A stretch of 64,000 nucleotides of DNA from Pseudobacillus lumedeiriae (GCF_044891285.1 NZ_JAUIYO010000006.1:119373-183372); one strand, 5' to 3'; shown: positions 1 to 9,156, numbered from the stretch's first letter. The notes: a model not told the origin generated them from the sequence alone. Translations and numbers: made by a program.

Positions 1-803
1 CATTTCTCTGAAATTTTCGTATATGTGCCGTCGTCGATCATATCTTTTAACGCTTTGTTCACTTCATCAATCAGCGGTTGATTGCCTTTTCTAAACATTA
101 ATGCGATTTGTGACACATCAGTATCCGTAGCGACAACTTTTACTGGTACATCTGGTTTATGCTTCTTAAAGTCAAGATAAGAAAGCTTATCATTAAAAGT
201 AACATCCACGCGCTTGGAAGTGAGCAGCTCAATTGCTTGGTTAAATCCTTCTACTCCGATCACTTCAGCACCATTCGCTTTTGCGATATCTGTATAGTTG
301 CTCGTCAATGATTGAGCTGATTTCAATCCTTTGACATCTTTAAAACTTTTTACAGTATCATTGTCTTCATGCGTGATTAATACGGCTGCAGATTTAGTAT
401 ATATATCGGAAAAGTCATACTTTTCTTGACGGTCTGCTCGAAGTCCCACTTGATTCGCAACCACATCAAAGCGCTTAGCATCCAATCCAGCAAAAAGAGC
501 ATCCCATTGTGTCTCGATAAAAACAGGCTCAACATCGAGACGTTTCGCAATTTCTCTTACAATTTCCACATCAAAACCAGTTAACTCGCCTTTATCATCG
601 TGGAACGTAAATGGAGGGTATGTCCCTTCTGTTCCAACTAATAACTTGCCTTCTTTCTTCACTTTTGCCAAAAGGTCATCATTCTGTGCTGTTTCTTTTT
701 CCGCATTTTTTGTCTCTGCAGGCTGCGCTTTGTTCGTTCCACAACCTGAAAGTAAAAGCATAAGACTAAATAATATTATATATAATATTGAAAAATTCCT
801 CAT
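1..803 (-). CDS. Amino-acid ABC transporter substrate-binding lipoprotein (3' end cut by window edge)
   Basis: The frame starts at an ATG at 803 with a GAGGG ribosome binding site and runs off the window start. About 267 residues are visible, and only a handful of C-terminal residues seem to be missing. A hydrophobic signal peptide ends in the lipobox LLLSGC, so the protein should be lipid-anchored outside the membrane. It continues with the periplasmic-binding-protein core (GTEGTYPPFTFHD, GFDVEIVREIA, QWDALFAGLDAKRFDVVANQV). These segments are typical of polar amino-acid and cystine binders of the TcyA/FliY type. Permease and ATPase genes, if present, would lie beyond the left edge. Cystine is the likeliest ligand by resemblance, but the ligand is inferred. 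Confidence 0.85.
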   Translation of the reverse strand, partial: MRNFSILYIILFSLMLLLSGCGTNKAQPAETKNAEKETAQNDDLLAKVKKEGKLLVGTEGTYPPFTFHDDKGELTGFDVEIVREIAKRLDVEPVFIETQWDALFAGLDAKRFDVVANQVGLRADRQEKYDFSDIYTKSAAVLITHEDNDTVKSFKDVKGLKSAQSLTSNYTDIAKANGAEVIGVEGFNQAIELLTSKRVDVTFNDKLSYLDFKKHKPDVPVKVVATDTDVSQIALMFRKGNQPLIDEVNKALKDMIDDGTYTKISEK

Positions 804-846
804 TCTTAACCCTCAATTCCTATGTGTTTTATAAGTATTAATCATC

Positions 847-876
847 ATATTACATGAACTTACTAGATCTCGTCAA
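847..876 (-). promoter_or_regulatory. Sigma-A-type promoter of the amino-acid-binding lipoprotein gene
   Basis: On the minus strand TTGACG (876-871) and TAATAT (852-847) are separated by 18 bases and lie about 45 bases upstream of the start at 803. Confidence 0.5.
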
Positions 877-885
877 CATTTTATA

Positions 886-926
886 TAAAAACAAGCTCAT
901 CCTAACCGTCATTAGAATGAGCTTGT
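886..926 (-). terminator. Rho-independent terminator of the helicase gene
   Basis: A perfect 10-bp stem, 891-900 with 917-926 (ACAAGCTCAT and its complement), is followed on the minus strand by TTTTTATATAAAA. It lies 30 bases past the helicase stop codon. Confidence 0.75.
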
Positions 927-956
927 GCCTATGTCAAAAGATTCCTATTACACTCA

Positions 957-3185
957 CTACATCTGTTTTAACAAGTATTCACACACTTTATCCGATCGAA
1001 GCCTAGCTGCCACATAAGGGGGCTGAACTCCTCTAGCGCCTTCGAGCGGAAGTCCCAGCCACAAAACTTTCTCATCAATGATCACAAACGGAAATGGAAA
1101 GCTCTCGTCCAGCCAGACATCACATCCGCTCCACTTTTGATTCGAAATAACGGTCAGCTTTAGTCGTTTATCTCTATTTAACAACTGCTTCGTCCATTCT
1201 TCAGATAACTTAGTTCCCTCCGGCAGGGAGATGGTAATCGATGACTTCGCGGATGCCAGGTCCTGAAAAACAGCTTCCACTTTTCGCGCATGAATCCACC
1301 TTAGTTTTGGACATTGGTTTCGAATCCATGAACCAATTTCTTTTGTTGTGACGGTTTGTTCGTTCCGAACCTGATGGTCAACAAGCTGTCGCAGCGTTTT
1401 CCCTTGATAAACATGCTTTTCGATAAAATGCCTGTTGCTGACGTGAAGAAATTTCCCTTTCGTTCTCGTAATAGCTACGTTAATCAAACGTTCACTTTCC
1501 TTGCCAGTCAGCAGCATGCCAGCCCGGCCTTGCGGGGCACTATCGACCGTATCAAATATGACTACGTCCCGTTCACTCCCCTGAAACCGATGGACAGTAG
1601 CCGCAATAATATCCGCTCCGCTGTGTTGATTCTCATATATCTCTTCAAGAAGCAGTTCCATAAGATTCGCCTGAGCACGGTATGGTGTCACATACCCGAT
1701 CGATTTCGCTCCGCTTAATGCTGCTTCATGAATCAATTGAAAGGAAAGCAGCAGCTGCCATAGATTGAATCTAGAATTGGTTGCCTTATCATTTACACAA
1801 TGCAGTCCCGTGAAACTCGTATCCAAAAGGACTGCCGCCTTCTCTTCAAAAGGGGCAAGGCTTGTGATCCTATTCCTGCTTTTATACACACTTTCATGAT
1901 CTCCGACCAGTGAATGATAGATGTATCGATTTGTAAAAGCTGAAATATCAGGGTGCATCCTCCGCTGTTCTTTTAATAAAAAAAGCTGAGGATGAAGCTT
2001 CTCTTCATTCAGCCATTCTACCACTCCAGCCTTATGAAACACATCTTCTTTCAGCCATTTGGCCACTGCTAAGTCCCGGCTTGAAGCAATCGGAGGCAAT
2101 TGCTTGAAATCACCACAAATAATGACTCGTTTTCCCAAGGCCGCGGCAAAAGCCGCCTGTGGCACATAGGCCATACTTGCTTCATCGAGGATGACGATAT
2201 CATAGTCTAGTTCATAAACAGCGCTGTCACTAGCCGCCTTTGCGAGCGTCGTACCGACAATGAACGCATCTTTGACTAATTGAACTTCCTTCTTCCGGAC
2301 CTTTTCCAGAATCCTGGCAATCTTTGTTTCTAATTCCAGCAGATGAACCGAATCTCGTTTACTGAAAGAATGGGCCAAGTCCTGCTTTAAGTGACGCCTT
2401 TCTTCAATAAGTCTCTCTCGATCCTGGGCAAGGAGCGGGTCCTGCTTTTCAATCATCAGATTAGTCGTAATTTCATGATGCGCTGATAAAGTTTCCCCGT
2501 TGTTCCCCCCGTAACGGAGCACATCCCCTTCTCGAAATCTTTTTTTCTTTTTAATAAAGTTCGTCAGTTCCCCCATCAATACATCAACAGCTTGATTGCT
2601 ATGCGACAAAATCAACACTTTTCTCTTCTGAAAATATTTATTAGCTGCTGTTCTCGCCAAGGTGTATGTTTTTCCGGTACCCGGAGGACCCCAGACGAAC
2701 GTGGCCGGATTGTATTTCGACCGTAAAATCAATTCATGGACACTACTCTTGATCTTTTCCTCAGGATGCTTAGTTTCCATAGAAGGATTCATCAATCTCT
2801 TCACTCTCAGCCGCTTTCGTTTGCTTTTTTTAATTTCATCCAAGCGCTCGATTAATTGTTCCAGCAGCTCCCAAGGATCATGCAGCAGATATGCGTCCGG
2901 GATGAGGTCGCCAAAGTTTTTCTCTAATGCGAGAATGATTCCCCTGCCCTCAGAGGAAAGCACCTTCCCACTGCTTTTCATCGTTCCCCATTCCAATTTT
3001 ATAGAGGAACCAACTGGTATCCTCAATGAGATGGCTGTATCAAAATAGTAGCTATAAGGGCCGTCGTTTGATAACAGTCTTCCATTCTTTACAGAATAGC
3101 GGCTTCCGCCAAACTTTTTTAAGTGATCGATCTCTTGCTGCAGGGCCTGCTGCCATTCTTTAATATATGTTTTCGTTGTTGTCAT
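957..3185 (-). CDS. Superfamily I (Upf1/DNA2-like) DNA/RNA helicase with PLD-like C-terminal region
   Basis: This 742-residue protein should be a cytoplasmic ATP-driven helicase. Visible motifs in order are: Walker A GPPGTGKT (about 166-173), Walker B DEAS (334-337), GDFKQLPP (358-365, motif III), QRRMHP (407-412, motif IV), TVHRFQGSERD (530-540, motif V) and NVAITRTK (569-576, motif VI). The last 100 residues (VIIDEKVLWLGLP) look like a degenerate phospholipase-D-type domain without an HKD motif, as seen at the ends of related AAA-type helicases. The start has the ribosome binding site AAGGGGAAG. It is a single-gene unit with its own promoter and terminator. The substrate is unknown; repair or RNA processing are both possible. 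Confidence 0.85.
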   Translation of the reverse strand: MTTTKTYIKEWQQALQQEIDHLKKFGGSRYSVKNGRLLSNDGPYSYYFDTAISLRIPVGSSIKLEWGTMKSSGKVLSSEGRGIILALEKNFGDLIPDAYLLHDPWELLEQLIERLDEIKKSKRKRLRVKRLMNPSMETKHPEEKIKSSVHELILRSKYNPATFVWGPPGTGKTYTLARTAANKYFQKRKVLILSHSNQAVDVLMGELTNFIKKKKRFREGDVLRYGGNNGETLSAHHEITTNLMIEKQDPLLAQDRERLIEERRHLKQDLAHSFSKRDSVHLLELETKIARILEKVRKKEVQLVKDAFIVGTTLAKAASDSAVYELDYDIVILDEASMAYVPQAAFAAALGKRVIICGDFKQLPPIASSRDLAVAKWLKEDVFHKAGVVEWLNEEKLHPQLFLLKEQRRMHPDISAFTNRYIYHSLVGDHESVYKSRNRITSLAPFEEKAAVLLDTSFTGLHCVNDKATNSRFNLWQLLLSFQLIHEAALSGAKSIGYVTPYRAQANLMELLLEEIYENQHSGADIIAATVHRFQGSERDVVIFDTVDSAPQGRAGMLLTGKESERLINVAITRTKGKFLHVSNRHFIEKHVYQGKTLRQLVDHQVRNEQTVTTKEIGSWIRNQCPKLRWIHARKVEAVFQDLASAKSSITISLPEGTKLSEEWTKQLLNRDKRLKLTVISNQKWSGCDVWLDESFPFPFVIIDEKVLWLGLPLEGARGVQPPYVAARLRSDKVCEYLLKQM

Positions 3186-3274
3186 TTGCTTCCCCTTGTC
3201 ATTTACTGCTCGTAAGATTGTTCCAAAGTTGGTCTATGATAATAATGCTCTGCCATTTGTAAATCAATTCGCAA

Positions 3275-3303
3275 ATTTTATTGTAAAAATACACGGCTGT
3301 CAA
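3275..3303 (-). promoter_or_regulatory. Sigma-A promoter of the helicase gene
   Basis: On the minus strand TTGACA (3303-3298), a 17-base spacer and TAAAAT (3280-3275) form a near-consensus promoter about 90 bases upstream of the helicase start. The rest of the 357-base gap (3186-3542) holds only the terminator at 3475-3508. Confidence 0.7.
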
Positions 3304-3474
3304 AAGTAAACTGTACTTCAACTGTAAGAAATCTAAACAATGGAGGATTTGATTTCCAAACGCGCTTAAAAACCTCACCTGCTTATGGTACGGTTCAGTA
3401 TAATATATTTAAATGGGGTTATGAAACCGAATTGAAATAGTTTTTTCAAGGCTGGCTTTCTTTGTTGCTCACAT

Positions 3475-3508
3475 TAAAAAAGACTAGCAACTGAAGTGTC
3501 GCTAGTCT
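3475..3508 (-). terminator. Rho-independent terminator of the cDPGS-like gene
   Basis: The 8-bp stem AGACTAGC/GCTAGTCT (3481-3488 and 3501-3508) is followed on the minus strand by TTTTTTAATG. It lies 35 bases after the stop codon at 3543. Confidence 0.75.
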
Positions 3509-3542
3509 TTGTTCTAATTGTTTGAGCGGTACCAGATGTTTA

Positions 3543-4883
3543 TCACACAAGCTGATGTTCTTGGATAAAACCTTTTAATATATCACTTAAATTCGGACTG
3601 CCCATTTCATTTAAATCATAGTGTACACGTGTACATGGTTTATTAATCGAAATGACGCGGGTTAAATCGATAGGTGTCCCAATAATCACTGCATCACAGT
3701 CAGCCTTATTAATCGTTTCTTCAAGGTCTTTCAGCTGCTGTTCGCCGTATCCCATCGCTGGAAGGACGTTTCCAATATGTTGGTATTTGTTTAACGTTTC
3801 AGTTAGTGTACCTACTGCAAATGGACGTGGGTCAATGATTTCCTTCGCACCCAGGCGTTCCGCTGCAACTGTGCCTGCACCAAGTTTCATCTCTCCATGT
3901 GTCAACGTCGGACCATCTTCAACGACTAACACGCGTTTCCCAACAATACTCTCTGGATGATCGACTGTAATCGTTGATTCAGCTTTAATAATTGTGCTGT
4001 GTGGATTTGCGAATTTTATATTATTTTCTACGATTTGAACGGCTTCCTCTGCTGCACTATCTACTTTGTTAATGATGGCCACGTCGGTTGTTCTTAAACA
4101 TACTTCGCCAGGATAGTATTTCAGCTCATGACCTGGGCGATGCGGGTCCAAGACAGTAACAGCTAAATCAGGTTCGAAAAAAGAGAAATCATTATTTCCT
4201 CCGTCCCATAAAATAACGTCACAGCCATCTGGATCATTTTCAGCTGCTGCCAAAATGTCGGCATAATCAACGCCGGCATACACAATATTCCCTCGTGCCA
4301 CATGCGGTTCATATTCTTCCATTTCTTCGATCGTACAATTATGTTTCTTTAAATCCTCAACAGTCGCAAAGCGCTGAACACGTTGTGCGTTTAAATCGCC
4401 GTAAGGCATCGGATGTCTCACTGCAATGACTTTTAAATCATGCTCCAGCAGCGTTTCGATAATTTTTCGGGACGTTTGGCTTTTTCCAGTCCCAGTCCGC
4501 ACAGCGCAAACGGAAATGACGGGCTTATTACTTTTTAACATCGTGCTGTTTGGACCCAGCAATGTGAAGTTAGCACCTGCTGCATTCACGATTGCACCTA
4601 CGCTCATCACATCTTCGTAACTAATATCACTATACGCAAAAACACATTCATCCACTTGTAAGTCTTTAATCAACTCTGGTAATTGATCTTGTGAATAAAT
4701 GGGAATCCCTTCTGGATATAACCCGCCTGCTAATTCACTTGGATATTTACGTCCATCGATATCTGGAATTTGTGCTGCTGTAAAAGCAACAACTTTATAT
4801 GCTTCATTATGGCGATAATACGTATTAAAATTGTGAAAATCTCTTCCTGCCGCACCTATAATAATAATATTTTTTCTTTCCAT
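3543..4883 (-). CDS. Cyclic 2,3-diphosphoglycerate synthetase-family GTP-binding protein
   Basis: This 446-residue soluble protein belongs to the predicted GTPase family (COG2403) that includes the archaeal cyclic 2,3-diphosphoglycerate synthetase. The N-terminus has a Rossmann-like start (NIIIIGAAGRDFHNFN). A second domain carries the P-loop VRTGTGKSQTSRK near residue 130, the segment DVILWDGGNNDFSFF and the base-recognition-like INKVDSA. Length fits the archaeal enzymes. It is monocistronic, with ribosome binding site TAGGAGAGAG, its own promoter and its own terminator. In methanogens the product is a thermoprotectant and phosphate store; such a role in a Bacillaceae host is not established. 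The family call is firm, the reaction less so. Confidence 0.75.
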   Translation of the reverse strand: MERKNIIIIGAAGRDFHNFNTYYRHNEAYKVVAFTAAQIPDIDGRKYPSELAGGLYPEGIPIYSQDQLPELIKDLQVDECVFAYSDISYEDVMSVGAIVNAAGANFTLLGPNSTMLKSNKPVISVCAVRTGTGKSQTSRKIIETLLEHDLKVIAVRHPMPYGDLNAQRVQRFATVEDLKKHNCTIEEMEEYEPHVARGNIVYAGVDYADILAAAENDPDGCDVILWDGGNNDFSFFEPDLAVTVLDPHRPGHELKYYPGEVCLRTTDVAIINKVDSAAEEAVQIVENNIKFANPHSTIIKAESTITVDHPESIVGKRVLVVEDGPTLTHGEMKLGAGTVAAERLGAKEIIDPRPFAVGTLTETLNKYQHIGNVLPAMGYGEQQLKDLEETINKADCDAVIIGTPIDLTRVISINKPCTRVHYDLNEMGSPNLSDILKGFIQEHQLV

Positions 4884-4930
4884 AGCACTCTCTCCTATAA
4901 TGACAATGAATTATAATAATAATAACTTCG

Positions 4931-4959
4931 AATGTATATTAATACAATAAAATTGTCAA
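4931..4959 (-). promoter_or_regulatory. Promoter of the cDPGS-like gene
   Basis: On the minus strand TTGACA (4959-4954), a 17-base spacer and TACATT (4936-4931) lie about 50 bases upstream of the start. The surrounding sequence is very AT-rich. Confidence 0.5.
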
Positions 4960-5076
4960 AAGTACCATAAATTAAATAATTAGGAAATTATTAAATATGC
5001 GATTAGGAATATGATGTTATTTAAAAAAAGAAGGAGAGCATCATATCGATTCAACATTCTCACAGGCAGAAACTAC

Positions 5077-6030
5077 TTAACTCTTTGCTCCTTTTAGGTT
5101 TCCCGAAACGAGAATAGAACCTAAAAGTACGATTATCGCGCCTATGATAAATTGGATGCTGACAGGGATACCAATAAATAAAATTTCGATGACTATAGCC
5201 CAAAAAACATACGTATTGTTAAGCGATTGACCCCTAGCGGCACCGATTAAATTAATTGACATGTAGTATAAAGAATAATTGGCAGCTCCTAATAAACCTG
5301 CTATAACTATGATCCATACGACCTTAGATGAAGCGGCTTCAAATACCAATGGATATCCATGAATAAATGGTACAATTAGTATTGCATAACATAGTGCTGA
5401 AGTCATCTGTCTTATATTAATGGCATATAGAGGAACAACCTCTTTTCCTTTCATTCCCCAAGCACCGATCACCCCTTCAAGTCCCCAAAATATGGCGGCC
5501 CCTAATGAAAACAATATTCCTATGTAAAAATGACTATCGACGCTAAACTTCGATGGCATATATGCTAATATAATCACCCCGATGATACTTAAAACAACAC
5601 CGGACCAAGTTCTTCTGTTCATTTTTTCCTTCAAAAAAGTGAAAGCAAGTACAGCACCGATCCCTGGGAATATAGAAGAAATACTTGCGGCATAAGTTAC
5701 CCCTGCATATTGGATACCAAGAAAATAAAAGGTCATTGCCAAAGGACCGCCGAACACTGCTCCTAAAACTAAAATCGCTCCGCTCTTTGTCTTTAACAAC
5801 TTTAATACATTAATAAATTCACCTTTTACAATCATAAGTGAGGATATCCATAAGGCAGAGAAAAAGTCATGCATGAAGGCGGCTATAATTGGAGCAAGTA
5901 CAACAGCCTGTTTAAAAGGTGTACTTGCTATTATAATGCTAATTATCACCGTGTCTATTCCCCAAGCAACAGCTGAAGCAGCCCCTAGGCCTATACCCAT
6001 TCTAGCCTTTTTAATACTTTTTACATTCAT
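5077..6030 (-). CDS. EamA/DMT-family membrane transporter
   Basis: A 317-residue integral membrane protein with about ten hydrophobic helices in two similar halves, the layout of drug/metabolite transporters of the EamA (RhaT-like) type. Segments such as FTFLKEKMNRRTWSGVVLSIIGVIILAY and the C-terminal FIIGAIIVLLGSIL match the repeated EamA signature. I chose the ATG at 6030, which has AAAGAGGT seven bases upstream; an in-frame ATG at 6057 would add nine residues but has a poorer ribosome binding site. It stands alone, with no regulator beside it. The substrate cannot be read from the sequence. Confidence 0.8.
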   Translation of the reverse strand: MNVKSIKKARMGIGLGAASAVAWGIDTVIISIIIASTPFKQAVVLAPIIAAFMHDFFSALWISSLMIVKGEFINVLKLLKTKSGAILVLGAVFGGPLAMTFYFLGIQYAGVTYAASISSIFPGIGAVLAFTFLKEKMNRRTWSGVVLSIIGVIILAYMPSKFSVDSHFYIGILFSLGAAIFWGLEGVIGAWGMKGKEVVPLYAINIRQMTSALCYAILIVPFIHGYPLVFEAASSKVVWIIVIAGLLGAANYSLYYMSINLIGAARGQSLNNTYVFWAIVIEILFIGIPVSIQFIIGAIIVLLGSILVSGNLKGAKS

Positions 6031-6454
6031 CAACCTGACCTCTTTTTCAAAATTCATTTCACCGGAATCTGACCAAGTTAATAACCAGCTTTATTTTCTG
6101 ATGAACCATTTCACTCAACATTCCATTAAATGATCCATTACACTATTTATTCCTTCTCTGTACCGGCTGGCAATTTATATTTAATTTGTCTTTCAAGAGT
6201 AAAGTTTATACCCCTCTCAGCAAAACAATATAAAGCTCAAATGCTTGCGCAACTTCCTTTTTTCCGGACACTTATTATTCCCCTGACCTCGATCATCATC
6301 ATTGGTGACATGATTAAGGTTCATCCACCGAATCATTTGAAAAGGTTGAACAAATCGGCAAATACCAGGAGAAGGCTGCTCCTATCGTGGTAAATTTGTA
6401 AGAAAGCGAATAGGTGCAGGGATTTTCATAATAAAACATATTTACCTTTGAAAA

Positions 6455-6510
6455 ATTGCCAAAAGGGCCTGCCCTAAACGCCAGTTTCCACTGACATTTA
6501 GGACAGGCCC
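6455..6510 (-). terminator. Strong 21-bp terminator hairpin without an intact gene upstream
   Basis: 6465-6485 pairs with 6490-6510 around a TTCC/GGAA loop. In the minus-strand RNA all 21 positions pair, three of them as G-U. In the plus-strand RNA those three become C-A mismatches, so the minus strand is the working one. TTTT follows. The next intact upstream gene (DUF4256) ends at 6781, with a broken reading frame between. Confidence 0.6.
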
Positions 6511-6530
6511 GAAAAAGATCCATCCACCTC

Positions 6531-6704
6531 TTATTTTGTTAATAAAACCTGTTTTTGTTCTTTCTGCGAAGCTGCTAATATAACGTCATTTAGTGTTTCT
6601 GTACTTGTTACACTTGACTAGACTGCTAATGAATTTGTTGGTTTCTCCCACCCTTTTTCAGTGTCTACTGAAACTGCGGGGGCATAACCGTGAAGGAGGT
6701 AATA
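6531..6704 (-). pseudogene. Possible remnant of a degraded coding region
   Basis: One minus-strand frame reads 28 plausible residues (…HGYAPAVSVDTEKGWE…), an in-frame TAG, then 28 more (…TLNDVILAASQKEQKQVLL…) and a TAA. The TAA lies 21 bases before the hairpin at 6455-6510. The composition looks protein-like and the downstream terminator fits a former gene, but I do not recognise the family. The rest of the 6031-6780 gap shows nothing I can support. Confidence 0.25.
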
Positions 6705-6780
6705 AGTTTAGTGGAGGCCCTAGAGTATCACCGGCCTGCCTCCCTATAAGTAACTATATATGTAAAAACAGCTTCATTAT

Positions 6781-7347
6781 TTAAACCCTTAGCGAGCCAC
6801 GGAACCCTCTTGCAGCATAATAGGACTCTGCTCCATTATGGTACACAAAAACAGTGTCGTAGCGGCGATCACAAAAGATGGCACCGCCGAGCTTTCTAAT
6901 ATTAACAGGTGTTTGCACCCAGCTCGACGTTTTCCTATCGAAATCCTCAAGCTTCTGCAGCTCCCGGTACTGTTCCTCCGTTAAAAGTTCAATGCCCATG
7001 TCAGCTGCCAGATCCATTGCGCTATTTTCTGGTTTGTGTTTTTTCCTTGACTCCAGCGCTTCACGGTCGTAACAAACGCTTCTACGGCCTTTAGGACTTT
7101 CCGCTGAACAATCATAAAAAAGGTATTCGTCCTTCTCCTCATCATAACCAACAACATCCGGTTCACCGCCGGTTTTCTCCATTTCATTGAGCGACCACGT
7201 TTTTTCAGCATTCGCTTCCAACTTTGCTTGAACTTTAGCCCATTCAAGACCTTGATGGCGGTTCATGTTTTTCTCAAAACGAACTTTCAATGCTCCGATT
7301 AATTCTTCACGTTGTTCTAGTGACAACTCTTTATTTTCCTTTGTCAT
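6781..7347 (-). CDS. DUF4256 domain-containing protein
   Basis: A 188-residue soluble protein matching the DUF4256 family, recognised from LSLEQREELIGALKVRFEKNMNRHQGLEW at the front and the conserved end FCDRRYDTVFVYHNGAESYYAARGFRGSLRV. Its function is unknown. I placed the start at the ATG at 7347, which has AAGGTGG eight bases upstream; an upstream in-frame ATG at 7377 has no ribosome binding site. The sequence is rich in Glu and Lys and has no signal peptide or membrane segment. Its neighbours give no functional hint. Confidence 0.8.
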   Translation of the reverse strand: MTKENKELSLEQREELIGALKVRFEKNMNRHQGLEWAKVQAKLEANAEKTWSLNEMEKTGGEPDVVGYDEEKDEYLFYDCSAESPKGRRSVCYDREALESRKKHKPENSAMDLAADMGIELLTEEQYRELQKLEDFDRKTSSWVQTPVNIRKLGGAIFCDRRYDTVFVYHNGAESYYAARGFRGSLRV

Positions 7348-7673
7348 ATTCGTTTCCACCTTATTGTTTTTACTCATAATTGTACCAATTAAAAAGTGCC
7401 CGTGACCAACTAAAAGGTGAAAAAAAGTATGAACAAGTTCCTGAAGTTACAGACACTTATTTTATTTTAAAATTATTTTCGTAACGGCCTCTACATGGCT
7501 TGAAAAGTGACGACAAATGGGTATGAATGTAGCAGCGTTTACCCTCTAGTTATTTGGTATTTCCATATTTTTAAAGTCGATGATGAATTTATTTGTTAGA
7601 AAAAATCACTGCCGCCGATGCTGTATTCTTTTTAACCTAATTATTCGCTGCTTCTTATGGAATACTTCTTCTC
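7348..7673. other. Intergenic stretch with no recognisable feature
   Basis: This 326-base gap is AT-rich. I see only an imperfect direct repeat (CCAAnTAAAAnGTG) near 7385-7420, and no open frame with a ribosome binding site or convincing hairpin. Confidence 0.4.
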
Positions 7674-8273
7674 TCAAAAATGCTTCATTCTACTTACTTT
7701 ATTGGCTAATAAATAAATGAGGAAATAAATAGGAACACCGTATGAATGCTTCCAAGTTAAAGGTTCGTATAACTTCAGCCATACAATGATCGGTTCAACA
7801 ACATACGCAGCTAATAACGAATAGGCTGCTGCTATTTTGTACACTGAATAGCGCTCAAAATATTGAAGAAACATCATTGTCGATACAGGTGCAATAGAAA
7901 GATCCCAAGGAAGATAAAAGGTATGCAGGTACGGTAAAATGTTGATTGGATATAACCACATGGCATATGCAATTCCAATGGAATCTAATATAGAGGCAAT
8001 GACATACACAATTAGGCCTGCAATAAGGTAACGTCCCCATCCTATTTTTGGCTTCACTTTCAACCAAATTCCCCAAGGAACACATAGTAACCCTAAAGCA
8101 ACCCACCAGCGCCAAGAAAATAGAATTTCTGTCTTCCAAAGTTGAACAGCTTCATTGTTCAACTTTCCTATCGATTCATATATGTGTGTAAACTTGTCAA
8201 TTATTGTATCAATCATCATTCTCATCCTATTGGCTCGTGTTTTAATTACCATTATTGTTAGCTTTAGAAACAT
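7674..8273 (-). CDS. CBO0543-like multi-pass membrane protein
   Basis: This protein of up to 199 residues has about five membrane helices. Conserved-looking segments are LPWDLSIAPVSTMMFLQYF, VEPIIVWLKLYEPLTWKHSYGVPIYF and IYLLANKV. They resemble the CBO0543 family of small integral membrane proteins frequent in Bacillaceae, whose function is unknown. The start is uncertain: the longest frame begins at 8273, but an ATG pair near 8219-8216 after AGGATGAGA would give a protein about 18 residues shorter. It is the first of three consecutive small membrane-protein genes on this strand. Confidence 0.65.
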   Translation of the reverse strand: MFLKLTIMVIKTRANRMRMMIDTIIDKFTHIYESIGKLNNEAVQLWKTEILFSWRWWVALGLLCVPWGIWLKVKPKIGWGRYLIAGLIVYVIASILDSIGIAYAMWLYPINILPYLHTFYLPWDLSIAPVSTMMFLQYFERYSVYKIAAAYSLLAAYVVEPIIVWLKLYEPLTWKHSYGVPIYFLIYLLANKVSRMKHF

Positions 8274-8362
8274 TCCTATTCGAAAAAATAAAAAGCAGTC
8301 TTACAAGCAATTAAAATAACCTTCATATTTCTAAGTTTTGAGGATAAAAATATCTACGAACA

Positions 8363-8397
8363 TATAAAAACGCCTTATGAGCAAATATAAGGCGTTT
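8363..8397 (-). terminator. Rho-independent terminator after the 8.5-kb membrane-protein gene
   Basis: The 11-bp stem AAACGCCTTAT/ATAAGGCGTTT (8368-8378 and 8387-8397) is followed on the minus strand by TTTTTATAT. It lies about 150 bases past the stop codon at 8545. Confidence 0.65.
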
Positions 8398-8544
8398 CAA
8401 AAATTTAATTTAACATTTAATCATCATAGATTAAACTATGTCTGATTAGGCAACATCCAATATTTGTTCTCATCCCATAGTGGGTTATCATTAACATGTT
8501 ATAAAGTAAATTCTCAATAATAAAATAGTTGGTTGGAAATCCGT

Positions 8545-9156
8545 CTATTTCAAGGAGCCTAAATAATAACCACCAAGAAAAATGGTTACAATCAGGACAA
8601 AATGAATAATGGCCCAACCAAGTCTGCCAAATTTCAAATGATTTATATTGATTGGATTTCTTACATCTCTAGGAACAATTAGACCGCCAATCCATTCAAA
8701 AACTAAAAAATATATCCACCACCATGTATAGGAATCCCAAAAATCCCATTTAAAGTTGTATCTGATCAGTTCAGTATTTGTTAATGCCCATGTTTCTAAC
8801 AACATTCCTATATGAATAATCGTCCAATAGAAAGGTATTTTCCATCCCCACACCTCTGGACTATAACGAACTGACAACAGAACCACTATAGGAAAGGAAA
8901 ATGTAATAACAGCTACAGGCATACTTTCAACCCTAGGAAATAATAAATATGGAAATGAATAAAAGTTAAATTTCACAAACATATAACACAAAATGTTTCC
9001 GACTAAAGCTGATAAAATAAATAACAAACCATATCTTTTCTTGTCGAATCTTAAAAAAAAGATAAGGCCTAAAAAGCCAATGATAATCACAATAATGTGG
9101 ATAAAAGACTCAATGCTAAATCCAATATTTATATAATCCATTAACATTTTATACAC
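8545..9156 (-). CDS. Multi-pass membrane protein, probably CBO0543-type
   Basis: A 203-residue protein with six to seven hydrophobic helices and very many Trp, Tyr and Phe residues. The stretch DFWDSYTWWWIYFLVFEWIGGLIVP resembles the late segment of CBO0543-type membrane proteins. The start is a GTG at 9156 with AGTAGGG just upstream; ATG codons 4 and 6 are alternatives. The gene looks AT-richer than the housekeeping genes to the right (judged by eye). Function unknown. Confidence 0.65.
   Translation of the reverse strand: MYKMLMDYINIGFSIESFIHIIVIIIGFLGLIFFLRFDKKRYGLLFILSALVGNILCYMFVKFNFYSFPYLLFPRVESMPVAVITFSFPIVVLLSVRYSPEVWGWKIPFYWTIIHIGMLLETWALTNTELIRYNFKWDFWDSYTWWWIYFLVFEWIGGLIVPRDVRNPININHLKFGRLGWAIIHFVLIVTIFLGGYYLGSLK

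Noticed and set aside
6130..6393. 87-residue plus-strand frame in the 6-kb gap
   Set aside because: No ribosome binding site and no protein-like pattern; it is the only plus-strand candidate in a minus-strand region.
6314..6523. 69-residue minus-strand frame containing CPKCQW, with AGAGGTGG just upstream
   Set aside because: The zinc-ribbon-like CPKC is produced by the arm of the 21-bp terminator hairpin, and the ribosome-site-like sequence touches the start codon.
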